A stretch of 64,000 bases of DNA from Terasakiispira papahanaumokuakeensis (GCF_001709345.1 NZ_MDTQ01000001.1:3539499-3603498), one strand, 5' to 3'; shown: positions 36,291-45,987, numbered from the stretch's first letter. Notes: generated by a model not told the origin, from the sequence alone. Numbers and translations: made by a program.

Positions 36291-36420
36291 AAGGGTTCTA
36301 CTCCAATAACCCATGATCTAAGAAATATATCAGCCTCACCGCTGATAGAGCTAATCTAAACCAGACCCAATCTCACAACAATGCGTCGGCTCATTTTTTT
36401 AATTGTTTTTTCAAAATCTC

Positions 36421-37935
36421 TCATCCCAAAAACAATTGATAGGCAGGATTGTCACTTTCAGCCCAATAGCGGTAACCAATTCGGTCAAAATATTCATTAA
36501 TATTACCGCTCTCGCCTTCTGGAATCTGTAACGCCACGAGAACGCGGCCATAAGCAGACCCATGGTTGCGGTAATGGAACAATGAAATGTTCCAATCCTG
36601 TCCCAAATGACGTAGAAAATTCATTAAAGCCCCTGGCCGCTCCGGAAACTCAAAACGGTAAACCGCTTCATCTCCAGCATTGGGGGAACGTCCGCCTCCC
36701 AGATGTCGAATATGCAGTTTAGCGAGTTCATTATCGGTCAGATCAATCACCGGATAGCCTGCCGACTGAAGCGCCTGCACGAGCTCAAGCCGATCTTCCC
36801 CCCCCGGTTTCACCGAAACACCCACATAAATTTGTGCATGCTCAGTATCCGCATACCGATAACAGAACTCAGTGACCATCCGTTTACCCACAACACGGCA
36901 AAATTGCTTAAAGCTACCGGGCTGCTCGGGAATGGTAACCGCGAGAATCGCCTCACGCTTTTCACCCAATTCAGTACGCTCAGCAATATGCTGTAAGCGA
37001 TCAAAATTGGTATTGGCGCCAGAATTAATGCAGACAAGATGCTCATCTTCGATGCCGGTCTGCTCAACGTATTTTTTCAAGCCTGCCAAAGACACTGCCC
37101 CGGAAGGCTCGGATACCGCACGAGTATCCTCAAAAATATCTTTGACCGCCGCACAGATCTCATCGGTATTGACGGTGATGACATCATCGACATATTCGCG
37201 GCAAATTTTAAACGGCTCTTTACCGATCTGGGCCACCGCCACCCCTTCAGCAAACAACCCCACTTGTTCCAGCACCACCCGACGATCTTTTTCCAAGGCA
37301 GCTTTTAAACAAGCGGCATCTTCGGGTTCAACCCCAATCACTTTCACTTCGGGGCGTAGATATTTGACATAAGCGGCCACCCCGGCGATCAAACCACCGC
37401 CTCCCACTGGGACAAAAATCGCATGTAAAGGCCCAGCATGCTGGCGCAACACTTCCATCGCCAAAGTGCCCTGACCGGCAATCACATCAGGATGATCATA
37501 AGGCGGAATATAGGTGTAGCCTTTCTCTTCCACTAGCTGAAGCGCATATTCCAACGCTTCATTGAAAGCATCACCTTTGAGCACCACTTTAGCGCCACGG
37601 GCTTTTACCGCCTGCACCTTGATATCCGGTGTGATTCGCGGCATGACGATCGTTGCCTTGACGCCCATCTGGCGAGCGGATAATGCCAAGCCTTGAGCAT
37701 GATTACCGGCCGATGCAGTGATCACGCCACAGGCTTTTTGCTCTTCAGATAATTGCGCCATGCAGTTATAGGCACCACGCACTTTAAATGAGAAAACAGG
37801 CTGTAAATCCTCGCGCTTAATCCAAATTGAATTCTTCAACCGCTTGGAGAGAAAACGAGCTTCCGAGAGAGGGGTCTCGCGTGCCGCATCGTACACACGC
37901 GCTTGCAGAATTTTCTTAACGTAACGTTCGAGCAT
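36421..37935 (-). CDS. ilvA: Threonine ammonia-lyase, biosynthetic
   Basis: IlvA deaminates threonine to 2-oxobutanoate, the first step of isoleucine synthesis. The 504-residue protein has the PLP domain with the lysine in 'PVFSFKVRGAYN', 'TASAGNHAQGLALSA', 'PVGGGGLIAGVAAYVK' and the PLP serine loop 'VCINSGANTNFDR', then two C-terminal ACT-like regulatory domains (about 330-500; 'TIPEQPGSFKQFCRVVG' and 'FEFPERPGALMNFLRHLG'). That two-ACT layout is the long, isoleucine-inhibited type. It is monocistronic. Confidence 0.97.
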   Translation of the reverse strand: MLERYVKKILQARVYDAARETPLSEARFLSKRLKNSIWIKREDLQPVFSFKVRGAYNCMAQLSEEQKACGVITASAGNHAQGLALSARQMGVKATIVMPRITPDIKVQAVKARGAKVVLKGDAFNEALEYALQLVEEKGYTYIPPYDHPDVIAGQGTLAMEVLRQHAGPLHAIFVPVGGGGLIAGVAAYVKYLRPEVKVIGVEPEDAACLKAALEKDRRVVLEQVGLFAEGVAVAQIGKEPFKICREYVDDVITVNTDEICAAVKDIFEDTRAVSEPSGAVSLAGLKKYVEQTGIEDEHLVCINSGANTNFDRLQHIAERTELGEKREAILAVTIPEQPGSFKQFCRVVGKRMVTEFCYRYADTEHAQIYVGVSVKPGGEDRLELVQALQSAGYPVIDLTDNELAKLHIRHLGGGRSPNAGDEAVYRFEFPERPGALMNFLRHLGQDWNISLFHYRNHGSAYGRVLVALQIPEGESGNINEYFDRIGYRYWAESDNPAYQLFLG

Positions 37936-38300
37936 GAAGTTGTCCTGTCCAGCGGTCTCTTACTTAAAAATCTTGCTTAAAAGACGTGCTTAATAAGTCA
38001 TGATTAACCCGTGTGCTTGCCTCTTATTGGGCACCTAGTCTTGAATACAGATTGCCCCAGGGAGAACAGGTTCAACACCTGACACCTGGGACAATGGGGC
38101 ACACTGGCTTATGAAAGATAACGATTGTGCGCTTAGGTCCTAGTCGACGTCCAGTCCCGGCGCCTTGCTGACACTGTTATAATCTAGGTTATAGATTCAT
38201 AAAGAGTGCGTACCACATCTCAACATACAGCCACTGCACTCAATGAATCACCATCCGTTCACTGCTCAACCACCCATGCATTATCTGAACCGAGGTCAAC
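37936..38300. other. ilvA-rpiA divergent intergenic region
   Basis: The 365-bp region holds no gene. Near ilvA are repeats of 'cttgcttaaaa' type (37958-37999), resembling the 14-bp duplication at 10412. A structured element lies at 38053-38101. Near rpiA, TATAAT at 38178-38183 is a candidate -10 and forms half of an imperfect palindrome (TATAAT-CTAG-GTTATA, 38178-38193), which could be an operator. No good -35 is spaced correctly. Confidence 0.4.
38053..38101 (-). promoter_or_regulatory. Possible structured leader of ilvA
   Basis: A perfect CAGGT/ACCTG hairpin (38067-38081) is enclosed by a segment at 38053-38062 that can pair either with 38085-38090 (CCCAGG/CCTGGG) or with 38095-38101 (TGCCCCA/TGGGGCA), but not with both. 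It lies 118-166 bases upstream of ilvA on its strand. The two exclusive pairings are attenuator-like, but no T-run or leader peptide is evident. Confidence 0.3.
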
Positions 38301-38975
38301 ATGTCCCAGGATGCGCTCAAGCAAGCGGTTGCCGAAGCGGCAGTCCGTGAAGTTCAACCCCTTCTAGAAGGCGATACCATTATCGGTATTGGCACTGGCT
38401 CAACGGCGAATCTATTTATCGATGCCTTGGCCCAGTACAAACAAGATTTTGATGGCGCCGTTGCCAGCTCCGAAGCCAGTGCCGAGCGCCTGAAAGCACA
38501 TGGGATTCCAGTCTATGACCTCAATGGCGCCGGTACCTTGCCCGTCTATATTGATGGCGCCGATGAAGTGAATGCTCATTTACAAATGATTAAAGGAGGC
38601 GGTGCGGCCCTCACTCGTGAAAAAATTGTGGCCGCCAGTAGCCGCAAATTCATCTGTATTGCCGACCAGAGTAAATGGGTGAACCTGCTGGGAGAATTCC
38701 CGCTTCCGGTAGAAGTCATTCCAATGGCCCGGAGTTATGTCGCACGTGAGCTGGTCAAACTGGGCGCCGACCCCATGTATCGCGAAGGGGTCACGACTGA
38801 TAACGGCAATATCATTTTGGATTGCTACAATTTCATGCTCGACGATCCACTGACATTGGAACAACGCATCAACGATATTACCGGTGTGGTCACCAATGGC
38901 ATTTTTGCTCGGCGCCCCGCCGATGTCTTACTCCTAGGCAGTGAATCTGGCGTTCAGCGCCTCACCCCACAATAA
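38301..38975 (+). CDS. rpiA: Ribose-5-phosphate isomerase A
   Basis: RpiA interconverts ribose-5-phosphate and ribulose-5-phosphate. The 224-residue protein has '[18 protein letters not shown]', '[17 protein letters not shown]', '[33 protein letters not shown]' (catalytic Asp and Lys), '[22 protein letters not shown]' and '[13 protein letters not shown]'. Length is close to the E. coli 219. It is followed by a terminator. Divergence from ilvA is common in proteobacteria. Confidence 0.97.
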   Translation: MSQDALKQAVAEAAVREVQPLLEGDTIIGIGTGSTANLFIDALAQYKQDFDGAVASSEASAERLKAHGIPVYDLNGAGTLPVYIDGADEVNAHLQMIKGGGAALTREKIVAASSRKFICIADQSKWVNLLGEFPLPVEVIPMARSYVARELVKLGADPMYREGVTTDNGNIILDCYNFMLDDPLTLEQRINDITGVVTNGIFARRPADVLLLGSESGVQRLTPQ

Positions 38976-38998
38976 GACAGAGACTTTAAGCCTGAATA

Positions 38999-39030
38999 AA
39001 AAAGGGATGAGCTGACTGCTCATCCTTTTT
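38999..39030. terminator. Bidirectional terminator between rpiA and waaA
   Basis: An A-rich 5' arm leads into a GATGAGC/GCTCATC stem with a TGACT loop, ending in 'cctttttgc'. The A/T flanks on both sides suit termination of rpiA and of the convergent waaA. Confidence 0.85.
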
Positions 39031-39070
39031 GCACCATGTGATACCCCACTATCCCCACCTTACACCAAGG

Positions 39071-39119
39071 TTACCCACAACTTATTCAAATAAGCGAATG
39101 ACCAAGGGGGTGTGGATAA
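39071..39119. promoter_or_regulatory. Pair of DnaA-box-like nonamers
   Basis: TTACCCACA (39071-39079, one mismatch from TTATCCACA) and TGTGGATAA (39111-39119, perfect box on the minus strand) face each other between rpiA and waaA. A third perfect TTATCCACA lies inside waaA at 39280-39288. Three in 220 bp is more than expected by chance, but no function is shown. Confidence 0.4.
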
Positions 39120-39125
39120 CCCAAT

Positions 39126-40385
39126 TTATGCGGTAGGCCAATAGGGTTCGATCACCGCCAACTGCCGCTTCAAAGCCCCGCGGTTGGCCTCAACGACTGC
39201 AGCAGCGGCTTGACCACGCTGTTGAGCTTGAGCAGGTAATTCGATCCACGCCCGTAAACATCGAGCGAGGTCATCTGGGTTATCCACAATGTCTAGCGCA
39301 TCCGCTGCCTGCAACCGATCAGCCACATCCTGAAAGTTAAACAAAGCAGGGCCTGAAGCCAATGGCTTGCCCAACACCGCAGGTTCCAGCAGATTATGTC
39401 CACCGACTTCAATCCAACTGCCGCCCATAAACACCATATCCGCAGCCGCCAGCAAACTCATCAATTCACCCATGGTATCGCCTAGATAAACCTGAGTCTC
39501 TGCCACCACAGGCTCATCTTGACTGCGACGCGCCATCGTCATATCAGCCGCCGTAATGAGTGCCGCCACTTCATCAAATCGTTGCGGGTGACGAGGCACC
39601 AACACCAACAAACAGTCCGGATGCTGTTGTAACAGGAGACGATGTGTCTCCAGCAGCAGCGTCTCTTCCCCGTCATGAGTACTGGCGGCCACCCAAACAG
39701 GGCGCGTTCCCCATTGAGCTTTTAAAGCCTGACCCGCACTGGCTTGGCTGGCGTCGACATGAGCATCAAATTTAATACTGCCACACAGTGTGACTCGCTC
39801 TTCTGGTAAGCCAAGTTGTACAAACCGTTGGGCATCCTCGGCATCACGTGCCGCTAATGCCGATACCTTTTGGAGCGTTTCATGCATCAACCGAGGTAAA
39901 CGCTGATAACCCGCTAACGACTTGGCCGACATCCGGCCATTGGCCACCACCACCGGAACCTGAGCTTGTTCACACGCCAGCATGAGGTTCGGCCACAACT
40001 CAGTTTCCATCAGAATCGCCAGCCGTGGTTTAAGCTGAGCAATAAAGCGCCGTGCCCAAGTCAGCAGATCAATGGGCAGGACATGGTGCTCCACGTCAGG
40101 GAAGCGCTTATGCACTTGTGCCGCCCCGGTTGCCGTCATTGTCGTGATCACAATCGGAGTATCGGGGTGAGCATCCTGTAACTCATGAATCAAAGGTTCA
40201 GCGGCAATCACCTCACCGACAGAAGCACAGTGGATCCAAACCCCCTCAGTGTGCTGGGTCTGTACGCGACCAAAACGTTCAGACCAGGGTAAACCGGTCG
40301 TATGTTCTCGCTTTAAGCGATGCATAATCACTGGCAATAGCGCCGTAATCAGCGCCGAATAACCTCGCCTGGACCAACCCATCAT
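39126..40385 (-). CDS. waaA: 3-deoxy-D-manno-octulosonic acid (Kdo) transferase
   Basis: WaaA transfers Kdo from CMP-Kdo to lipid IV-A at the inner membrane. The 419-residue protein has the N-terminal hydrophobic segment, 'GLPWSERFGRVQ', 'GVWIHCASVGEVIAAEPLIHEL', 'VITTMTATGAAQVHKRFPD', 'METELWPNLMLACEQAQVPVVVANGRMS' and 'FMGGSWIEVGGHNLLEPAVLGKPLASGPALFNF'. With a KdkA-type Kdo kinase nearby, a monofunctional enzyme adding a single Kdo, as in Haemophilus, is possible. It lies downstream of hldE. Confidence 0.95.
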   Translation of the reverse strand: MMGWSRRGYSALITALLPVIMHRLKREHTTGLPWSERFGRVQTQHTEGVWIHCASVGEVIAAEPLIHELQDAHPDTPIVITTMTATGAAQVHKRFPDVEHHVLPIDLLTWARRFIAQLKPRLAILMETELWPNLMLACEQAQVPVVVANGRMSAKSLAGYQRLPRLMHETLQKVSALAARDAEDAQRFVQLGLPEERVTLCGSIKFDAHVDASQASAGQALKAQWGTRPVWVAASTHDGEETLLLETHRLLLQQHPDCLLVLVPRHPQRFDEVAALITAADMTMARRSQDEPVVAETQVYLGDTMGELMSLLAAADMVFMGGSWIEVGGHNLLEPAVLGKPLASGPALFNFQDVADRLQAADALDIVDNPDDLARCLRAWIELPAQAQQRGQAAAAVVEANRGALKRQLAVIEPYWPTA

Positions 40386-40522
40386 GCCATGCCCTCGTTG
40401 ATTGACCGGGTGTATTGACGATACTCATCATACCGAAAAGGGCTCTGGGTAACGTAACTATATGACGTATTTAAGTTTTTAATACCACCAGAGACGAAAC
40501 AGTAAGCCTCATACAAGCCCGA

Positions 40523-41950
40523 TCAGTCACGATCTAAAATCGAGTTGACGATTGCCGTTGTGGAGACACCATCCACAAAATCAAGAATCTGCACTGTACC
40601 GCCATGGGCGATCACAGCGTGTCCTCCAGCCACATCTTCGGGCTGATAATCACCGCCTTTAACTAAAACATCAGGCAAAATGGCCTCAATTAAACGGGCC
40701 GGCGTATCCTCGCTGAAAGCGGTGACCCAATCGACCGCTTGCAACCCGGCCAAAACCTGTTGACGACGCAATAACGGATTAATCGGCCGTTGAGGACCTT
40801 TGAGTCGTGCCACAGAAGCATCATCATTCACGGCCACGATGAGTCGATCCCCTAACTGACGCGCTTGCTCTAAATAAGCCACATGACCGGCATGAAGAAT
40901 ATCGAAGCAACCATTGGTCATGACCACCCGTTCGCCTCGTGCATGAGCGGCTCGAACAGCTTCAATCAGCGTGGCTTCCGACACCACACCGGATTCCATC
41001 GGCCGATCTTCATGCAAGGCGGTATACAGCTCAGCAATACTGACCGTCGCGGTGCCTTGTTTACCCACCACAATGCCCGCAGCAAGATTCGCCACCGTGA
41101 TCGCTTCGGGAAGCTCGTGACCCGCCGCCAGCGCCAGCGCCAAGGTCGCAATCACCGTATCGCCCGCCCCGGTCACATCGTAAACTTCACGCGCTCGGGT
41201 GGGGACATGGAGTGGCGGCAGCCCTTGACGAATCAACGTCATGCCTTTTTCACTGCGGGTAATCAGTAACGCTTCTAGCCCCAGTGACTGACATAACGTC
41301 TCACCTTTTGCTTCAATATCGGATTCACTGGCACAAGGCCCGACCACCGCTTCGAACTCAGCCATATTCGGTGTGATCAGACTGGCATCCCGATAACGTT
41401 CGAAGTCCGTTCCTTTAGGGTCAATCAACACACGCTTACCCGCCTGGCGAGCCTGTTGAATCAACCCCTGCACATCCTGCAGCGTCCCTTTACCATAATC
41501 CGATAAAATCACCACATCATGATCACCCAAAGCGCTGACAAACGCTTCTCGCAAGGGAGTCGTCGATAACGCCTGAAGGCTTTCTTCAAAGTCCAACCGA
41601 ATCAACTGCTGATTGCGACTCATGACGCGCAGCTTGGTAATGGTCGGCACTTCAGCACTGCGTTGGAAGCGGGTGTCGATCCCGGACTGATGCAGCTGTT
41701 GCTCTAAGCGATCGGCATTCTCATCATCACCGACAATGCCTCCCAGCGTCGCCGCAGCCCCCAAACCGACAATGTTTAACGCCACGTTGGCGGCACCACC
41801 GGGACGGTCTTCATCGGCTTTGACATTCACGACCGGCACAGGCGCCTCTGGCGAAATCCGTGAGGTCCCGCCATGCCAGTAACGGTCCAGCATGACATCC
41901 CCGACCACCAGCAAACGGGCTTGTTCAAAGTTGGCAATGTTGATTTTCAC
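40523..41950 (-). CDS. hldE: Bifunctional heptose-7-phosphate kinase / heptose-1-phosphate adenylyltransferase
   Basis: HldE phosphorylates D-glycero-D-manno-heptose 7-phosphate and later adenylylates the 1-phosphate. The 475-residue protein has an N-terminal ribokinase-like domain ('[31 protein letters not shown]', with '[20 protein letters not shown]' as anion hole) and a C-terminal nucleotidyltransferase domain ('[23 protein letters not shown]', H-x-G-H). The start is a GTG at 41950 with AGGA nine bases upstream, giving the E. coli-like length. It begins four bases after the heptosyltransferase stop; gmhB (50548) and hldD (46042) complete the pathway. Confidence 0.96.
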   Translation of the reverse strand: MKINIANFEQARLLVVGDVMLDRYWHGGTSRISPEAPVPVVNVKADEDRPGGAANVALNIVGLGAAATLGGIVGDDENADRLEQQLHQSGIDTRFQRSAEVPTITKLRVMSRNQQLIRLDFEESLQALSTTPLREAFVSALGDHDVVILSDYGKGTLQDVQGLIQQARQAGKRVLIDPKGTDFERYRDASLITPNMAEFEAVVGPCASESDIEAKGETLCQSLGLEALLITRSEKGMTLIRQGLPPLHVPTRAREVYDVTGAGDTVIATLALALAAGHELPEAITVANLAAGIVVGKQGTATVSIAELYTALHEDRPMESGVVSEATLIEAVRAAHARGERVVMTNGCFDILHAGHVAYLEQARQLGDRLIVAVNDDASVARLKGPQRPINPLLRRQQVLAGLQAVDWVTAFSEDTPARLIEAILPDVLVKGGDYQPEDVAGGHAVIAHGGTVQILDFVDGVSTTAIVNSILDRD

Positions 41951-41954
41951 AATA

Positions 41955-43028
41955 TCAATCCTGTTCCGAGACGCTTTGAGGCGAGGCCATGATGGCATCC
42001 AGACGAGCCTTCACATCGTCAATCTGAATCAATGCCATGGCTTTGGGATCACGTACGCGTTGTCCCCACCGCACCTGATCCAAGGGTTTTCCGAGGCACT
42101 GAGCCACGGCTTCGGGATATTTATTCACCACATACTGCTGGCCCACAACCGGGCCTGTCCGCTGAGGGTTTGACGTGGCATAAAGGCCCAGCGGCGCTGT
42201 GCCCATCGCGGCAGCCATATGAACGGGGCCGGAATCCGGCGCCATCACCACGGCAGCATCTCGAATCAGTGCCAGCAGCGTCTTTAAATCGGTCTGACCT
42301 AACGTATTAATCACCGGGCTCTGACACTGCACCACCAAATCACGGACCAACGCCTGTTCCTGATCGCTGCCGCCACCTGTCAACACAGCCTTAAGGCCAT
42401 AACGATCACGCGCATAATCGATCAGCGCCGCATAGCCTGCCGTCGTCCAATTGCGATAATTAAAGGCTCGATCGCTTGAGCAAGGGCTGATAATCCAATA
42501 ATCCCCTTCCACCCAGCGGTGACGCTGCTGTTCAGCCGACTCAGGTACGGGGATATCCCACTGGAGACGACAATCGTTGACGCCCAGCAACCGCATAAAA
42601 TCAAAAAAGCCTTCGATCACATGGCCTTCAGAACTGTCCGGTAACTGCTCATTCACAAACCAATGTTGGCCATCACGGCTACGGGCTCGATCAAAACCGA
42701 TCCGTCGCTTCGCCTTGATCCCTAAGGAGAGAAGGCTGGCGCGTAACGCCACCTGCATATGCAGCAACACATCAAAGCGTCGGCCTTTCAATTGACGCCA
42801 TACTGCGCGCATGCCCGCCAGACCGGTTCGTTTATCGAACACAATAAACTCGACCCCGGATAAACCGGTCAGTAAACTGTGCTCTGCACGACCAATCACC
42901 CAAGTGATACGAGCTTGAGGATAGCGTCGTTGCAAGGCCCGTACGGCGGGGACCAAATTACAGACATCGCCCAGCGCCGACAGGCGCAGAATGCAAATAT
43001 CCTTGAGAGTGGTTTCAAGCGCAGACAT
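41955..43028 (-). CDS. LPS heptosyltransferase I, OpsX-like (GT9)
   Basis: The 357-residue GT9 enzyme shows '[38 protein letters not shown]', '[37 protein letters not shown]', '[18 protein letters not shown]' and '[35 protein letters not shown]'. These segments resemble Haemophilus OpsX more than E. coli WaaC or WaaF. OpsX adds the first heptose to a phosphorylated Kdo, the product of KdkA. The ATG at 43028 overlaps the ATG of the divergent kdkA (43027). It precedes hldE by four bases. Confidence 0.85.
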   Translation of the reverse strand: MSALETTLKDICILRLSALGDVCNLVPAVRALQRRYPQARITWVIGRAEHSLLTGLSGVEFIVFDKRTGLAGMRAVWRQLKGRRFDVLLHMQVALRASLLSLGIKAKRRIGFDRARSRDGQHWFVNEQLPDSSEGHVIEGFFDFMRLLGVNDCRLQWDIPVPESAEQQRHRWVEGDYWIISPCSSDRAFNYRNWTTAGYAALIDYARDRYGLKAVLTGGGSDQEQALVRDLVVQCQSPVINTLGQTDLKTLLALIRDAAVVMAPDSGPVHMAAAMGTAPLGLYATSNPQRTGPVVGQQYVVNKYPEAVAQCLGKPLDQVRWGQRVRDPKAMALIQIDDVKARLDAIMASPQSVSEQD

Positions 43029-43731
43029 GGCAGGTTTCCAGCAATTCCGGCAGGGTAAGCAGATCATTTTATATGACTCCTCTCTTACCCCACAAATCAC
43101 ATCGTGTTGGTTTGATCCTGATCACTGGCGGCAGCAGGATAAACTGCTTGGCACCGGCAGCGGACGCGGCGATAGCTGGTTCCTCGATAGCCCCGACGGT
43201 GAGCTGGTACTGCGTCATTATCGACGGGGTGGACTGATAGGTAAACTGATCTCGGATCATTACCTCTGGTCAGGGGTAACACACAGCCGCCCTTGGCAGG
43301 AACTGAGTGTTCAGGCTCAGCTGGTCGCACAAGGGCTGCCCGCGCCCGTAGCGATCGGCGCACGAATTCAACGCGAGGGACTCACTTATCGCGCCGATTT
43401 ACTCACCCGTCGCTTGGCAGGCGTCATCCCTCTGGCTGACTTGCTCAGTACACATCAGGTGGACACGGCTTTAATGCAACGGGTCGGCCACATGATCGCG
43501 CGTTTTCATCAAGCCGGCTTGGATCATGTCGATCTCAACGCCCGCAATATCCTGATTGATGCGCAACACATGCCCTGGTTAATCGACTTTGATCGCTGCC
43601 GGATCACAACGCCTGACAATAAAACCGCACGCCGAAATCTCCAACGACTGGGTCGGTCACTACAAAAGTTTGCGCCCGGTCAGGCACACGCCTGGCTCGA
43701 AGCCGTCATTGAAGGGCACCATATTCACTGA
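43027..43731 (+). CDS. kdkA: 3-deoxy-D-manno-octulosonic acid kinase
   Basis: The 234-residue protein is an atypical protein-kinase-fold sugar kinase of the KdkA family, which phosphorylates Kdo at O-4. Signatures are 'GTGSGRGDSWFLDSPDGELVLRHYRRGGLIGKLISDHYLW', 'LPAPVAIGARIQREGLTYRADLLTRRLAG', catalytic 'HVDLNARNILID' and metal-binding 'WLIDFDRCR'. I start at ATG 43027, which aligns with known KdkA N-termini; a frame from 42991 would add 12 residues. It lies head to head with the OpsX-like gene, and the two starts share a CATG. Confidence 0.92.
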   Translation: MAGFQQFRQGKQIILYDSSLTPQITSCWFDPDHWRQQDKLLGTGSGRGDSWFLDSPDGELVLRHYRRGGLIGKLISDHYLWSGVTHSRPWQELSVQAQLVAQGLPAPVAIGARIQREGLTYRADLLTRRLAGVIPLADLLSTHQVDTALMQRVGHMIARFHQAGLDHVDLNARNILIDAQHMPWLIDFDRCRITTPDNKTARRNLQRLGRSLQKFAPGQAHAWLEAVIEGHHIH

Positions 43732-43751
43732 GAAAAACATCCTTTCACTGA

Positions 43752-44555
43752 TCAGGTCGAACCGTTGTCGTCGAGATCTGGCTCAGCCGCACTATCAAGA
43801 CATTCAACCACCTCAAGACATTCAACCACATCAAGACATTTATCCACATCAAGACGCTCGTCAACATCCAGACATTGCGCAAGCGGATGATCCGCCGCTA
43901 GCGCTGCGCCCCATTGATCAGCATGCACCAACTGATCCAATGGCAGGCGTTGACGCCATCCTTTTGCTTGTAGCTCGGGTTGGTCTAGAAACTCGTCAAC
44001 ATAACCGAGACACAAATAAGCCAGAGGGTAAACGCCTTCGGGTAAGCCCAGACAATGAGCCAGATCGTCAGGGTCTAAAATACTCACCCAACCGACACCG
44101 ATCCCTTCTGCTCGGGCGGCCAACCACAAATTTTGTACCGCCAGGCAGCTACTGAACAAATCGGTATCCAACTGACTATGACGCCCAAGCACGGCCGGTC
44201 CACCACGACGCCGATCACAGGTAATACAGAGATTCATCGGGCTTTCCAAAATACCTTGTAATTTGAGGCGTCGATACAGCGACTGGCGCTCCCCCGAAAA
44301 CTGTTGCGCCCCGGCTTCATTGGCCGTCTCAAATAAAGCCAATACCTGCTCACGCACCTGACGGCTCTCAATGAAAACAAAATCCCATGGCTGCATAAAC
44401 CCCACCGAAGGCGCATGATGCGCGGCTTGAAGTAAACGGGCTAAAACCTCGGGTGGAATCGGATCAGGCCGGAATTGAGACCGAACATCACGTCTCTCAT
44501 AAATCGCGCGATAAACGCCCTGACGCTCAAGCGCTGAAAATGCAAAATCACTCAT
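43752..44555 (-). CDS. bluB: 5,6-dimethylbenzimidazole synthase (BluB)
   Basis: BluB breaks down reduced FMN with oxygen to make 5,6-dimethylbenzimidazole, the lower ligand of vitamin B12. The 267-residue protein has 'FSALERQGVYRAIYERRDVRSQF', 'LLQAAHHAPSVGFMQPWDFVFIES', 'YRRLKLQGILESPMNLCITCDRRRGG', 'NLWLAARAEGIGVGWVSILDP' and 'YLCLGYVDEF', matching BluB over plain nitroreductases. The core ends near residue 220. The rest is a tail with five hexapeptide repeats of C/R-L-D/E-V-V/D-E/K type from an 18-bp array. No other cobalamin genes are nearby. Confidence 0.9.
   Translation of the reverse strand: MSDFAFSALERQGVYRAIYERRDVRSQFRPDPIPPEVLARLLQAAHHAPSVGFMQPWDFVFIESRQVREQVLALFETANEAGAQQFSGERQSLYRRLKLQGILESPMNLCITCDRRRGGPAVLGRHSQLDTDLFSSCLAVQNLWLAARAEGIGVGWVSILDPDDLAHCLGLPEGVYPLAYLCLGYVDEFLDQPELQAKGWRQRLPLDQLVHADQWGAALAADHPLAQCLDVDERLDVDKCLDVVECLEVVECLDSAAEPDLDDNGST
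43795..43884 (-). repeat. 18-bp in-frame tandem array in the 3' end of bluB (5 copies)
   Basis: Five adjacent 18-bp units, two of them 'tcaagacattcaaccacc' and 'tcaagacattcaaccaca' and three more diverged, encode an acidic Cys-containing hexapeptide repeat at the C-terminus of BluB. The period is a multiple of three and the units at the gene end are the most alike. Confidence 0.9.
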
Positions 44556-44802
44556 GAATTCTTCAATCGGTTAGGTGCGTACGTTGAGGCACATGGATCA
44601 AGTCACACTCGACGTCAAGCGCACGCTCGAAAGCGCGACCTCTGATATCGATCATAAAATGTCGCTTTGAGCAAACAAAGCAGACGCCTTTTCACTCAAT
44701 GACACAACACTGACGGTTCATCCGTGCCATGATCAAGTTATTCGGTTGTATTGATGGGCCATCAACCGATGACAAAGCCCATGCCTCTACGGATTAACGA
44801 TT

Positions 44803-45987
44803 ATGCGCGTGCTCCATGTCAATTTATCGACCCACTTTGGTGAAGCCGAGTTGCAAACAGAGCACCTTATTCGTGCCCTGGCCGCAGCCACCCCTATGGT
44901 TCAGCATCTGGTGTGTCATAAAGAGTCTGTCCTGAATCAGCGACTGCGTAATACCGAACGTTTGATGATCCACCACACCTCCCATCGCTGGTTTAATCAC
45001 AATTTACCCACTGTTGACTTGGTGCATGTCCATGAGCCCCACGGGCTAGGGTGGGCCTGGTGGCATAAACGTCGTACGGGGACGGATTATGTTGTCACCT
45101 GGCGTAATGCTGCTCGCCTGCAAGACAATAAAAAAAACCGGGAGTATTTCGAATCCGCCAGTACAGCCATCGCCATTTCCCGAGTGATTCAACGACACTT
45201 ACTGGAGACCAGCTGGTGTGGTGTTCGCCGTATCCCCGATAGCTTTATTCATTTACCCAATAGCGCCATGAACGTGACCCGACTGAGAGGGGAGTTCGAA
45301 GGTAAATTTATTATTGGGCATATTGGCGAAGCCAATGAAAAGGTGAAAGGACAACGCGTTTTACTAGAAGCCGCACGCGAGCTACGTCGCGAAATGCCCG
45401 ATGCACTCTTTCTATTCATTGGTGATGGCCCTGATTTAGAAAAGCTAAAGGAAGAAAGTGCCGACATGGAGAATGTGCAATGGGCAGGGGAGCAAAAAAA
45501 TCTGGGGGATTATTTATCGGTCATGAACGTATTCGCTTACCCTGCACGCAGCGAACCGTTTGGCACCATCCTACTCAATGCCATGGATTACCAAGTCCCC
45601 ATTGTGGCCAGCCAAGTTGATGGTATCCCTGATCTCATCCAAAACAACCGAACAGGGCTATTATTTCCCAAAGCCCAGCCCGGCCCGCTGGCGGATGCAT
45701 TACGTCAGCTCTACCGAGATACAGGGTTACGCAACCAGTTGGCACGAGAAGCCCATGGCCAACTGAAGCACTTCTCGCTGAAGGCCATGGTGATCAATCA
45801 CATTAACCTCTATCGTCAATGGTTAATGCCTGACACGCCCGTCGAGACAGAAACGGCCGAGACAGAAGCCTCCAGTCCAGAGGCTGACAAAGCGCCCTCA
45901 GAAGTCGCTTCCCCTGAAGTCGCCACCTCAGAGGAAGTCGAGCTAGACACACCCGACACGCCGCAATCCAACAATGGATCAACGTGA
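44803..45987 (+). CDS. GT4-family glycosyltransferase with acidic C-terminal tail
   Basis: The 394-residue GT-B enzyme starts 'MRVLHVNLSTHFGEAELQTEHLIRAL' and carries a GT4 donor-site half: 'FIIGHIGEANEKVKGQRVLLEAARELR', 'LFLFIGDGPDLEKLKEES', 'VQWAGEQKNLGDYLSVMNVFAYPARSEPFGTILLNAM' and 'VASQVDGIPDLI' (E-x7-E region at 'SEPFGTILLNAM'). Position among waaA, hldE, opsX, kdkA and hldD suggests an LPS core sugar transferase; the sugar is not predictable. Residues 345-394 are a Glu/Ser/Ala/Pro low-complexity tail outside the fold. A 17-bp duplication spans its stop. Confidence 0.88.
   Translation: MRVLHVNLSTHFGEAELQTEHLIRALAAATPMVQHLVCHKESVLNQRLRNTERLMIHHTSHRWFNHNLPTVDLVHVHEPHGLGWAWWHKRRTGTDYVVTWRNAARLQDNKKNREYFESASTAIAISRVIQRHLLETSWCGVRRIPDSFIHLPNSAMNVTRLRGEFEGKFIIGHIGEANEKVKGQRVLLEAARELRREMPDALFLFIGDGPDLEKLKEESADMENVQWAGEQKNLGDYLSVMNVFAYPARSEPFGTILLNAMDYQVPIVASQVDGIPDLIQNNRTGLLFPKAQPGPLADALRQLYRDTGLRNQLAREAHGQLKHFSLKAMVINHINLYRQWLMPDTPVETETAETEASSPEADKAPSEVASPEVATSEEVELDTPDTPQSNNGST

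Noticed and set aside
43840-43848. DnaA box TTATCCACA in the bluB 3' array
   Set aside because: It arises from one variant of the 18-bp unit and stands alone.
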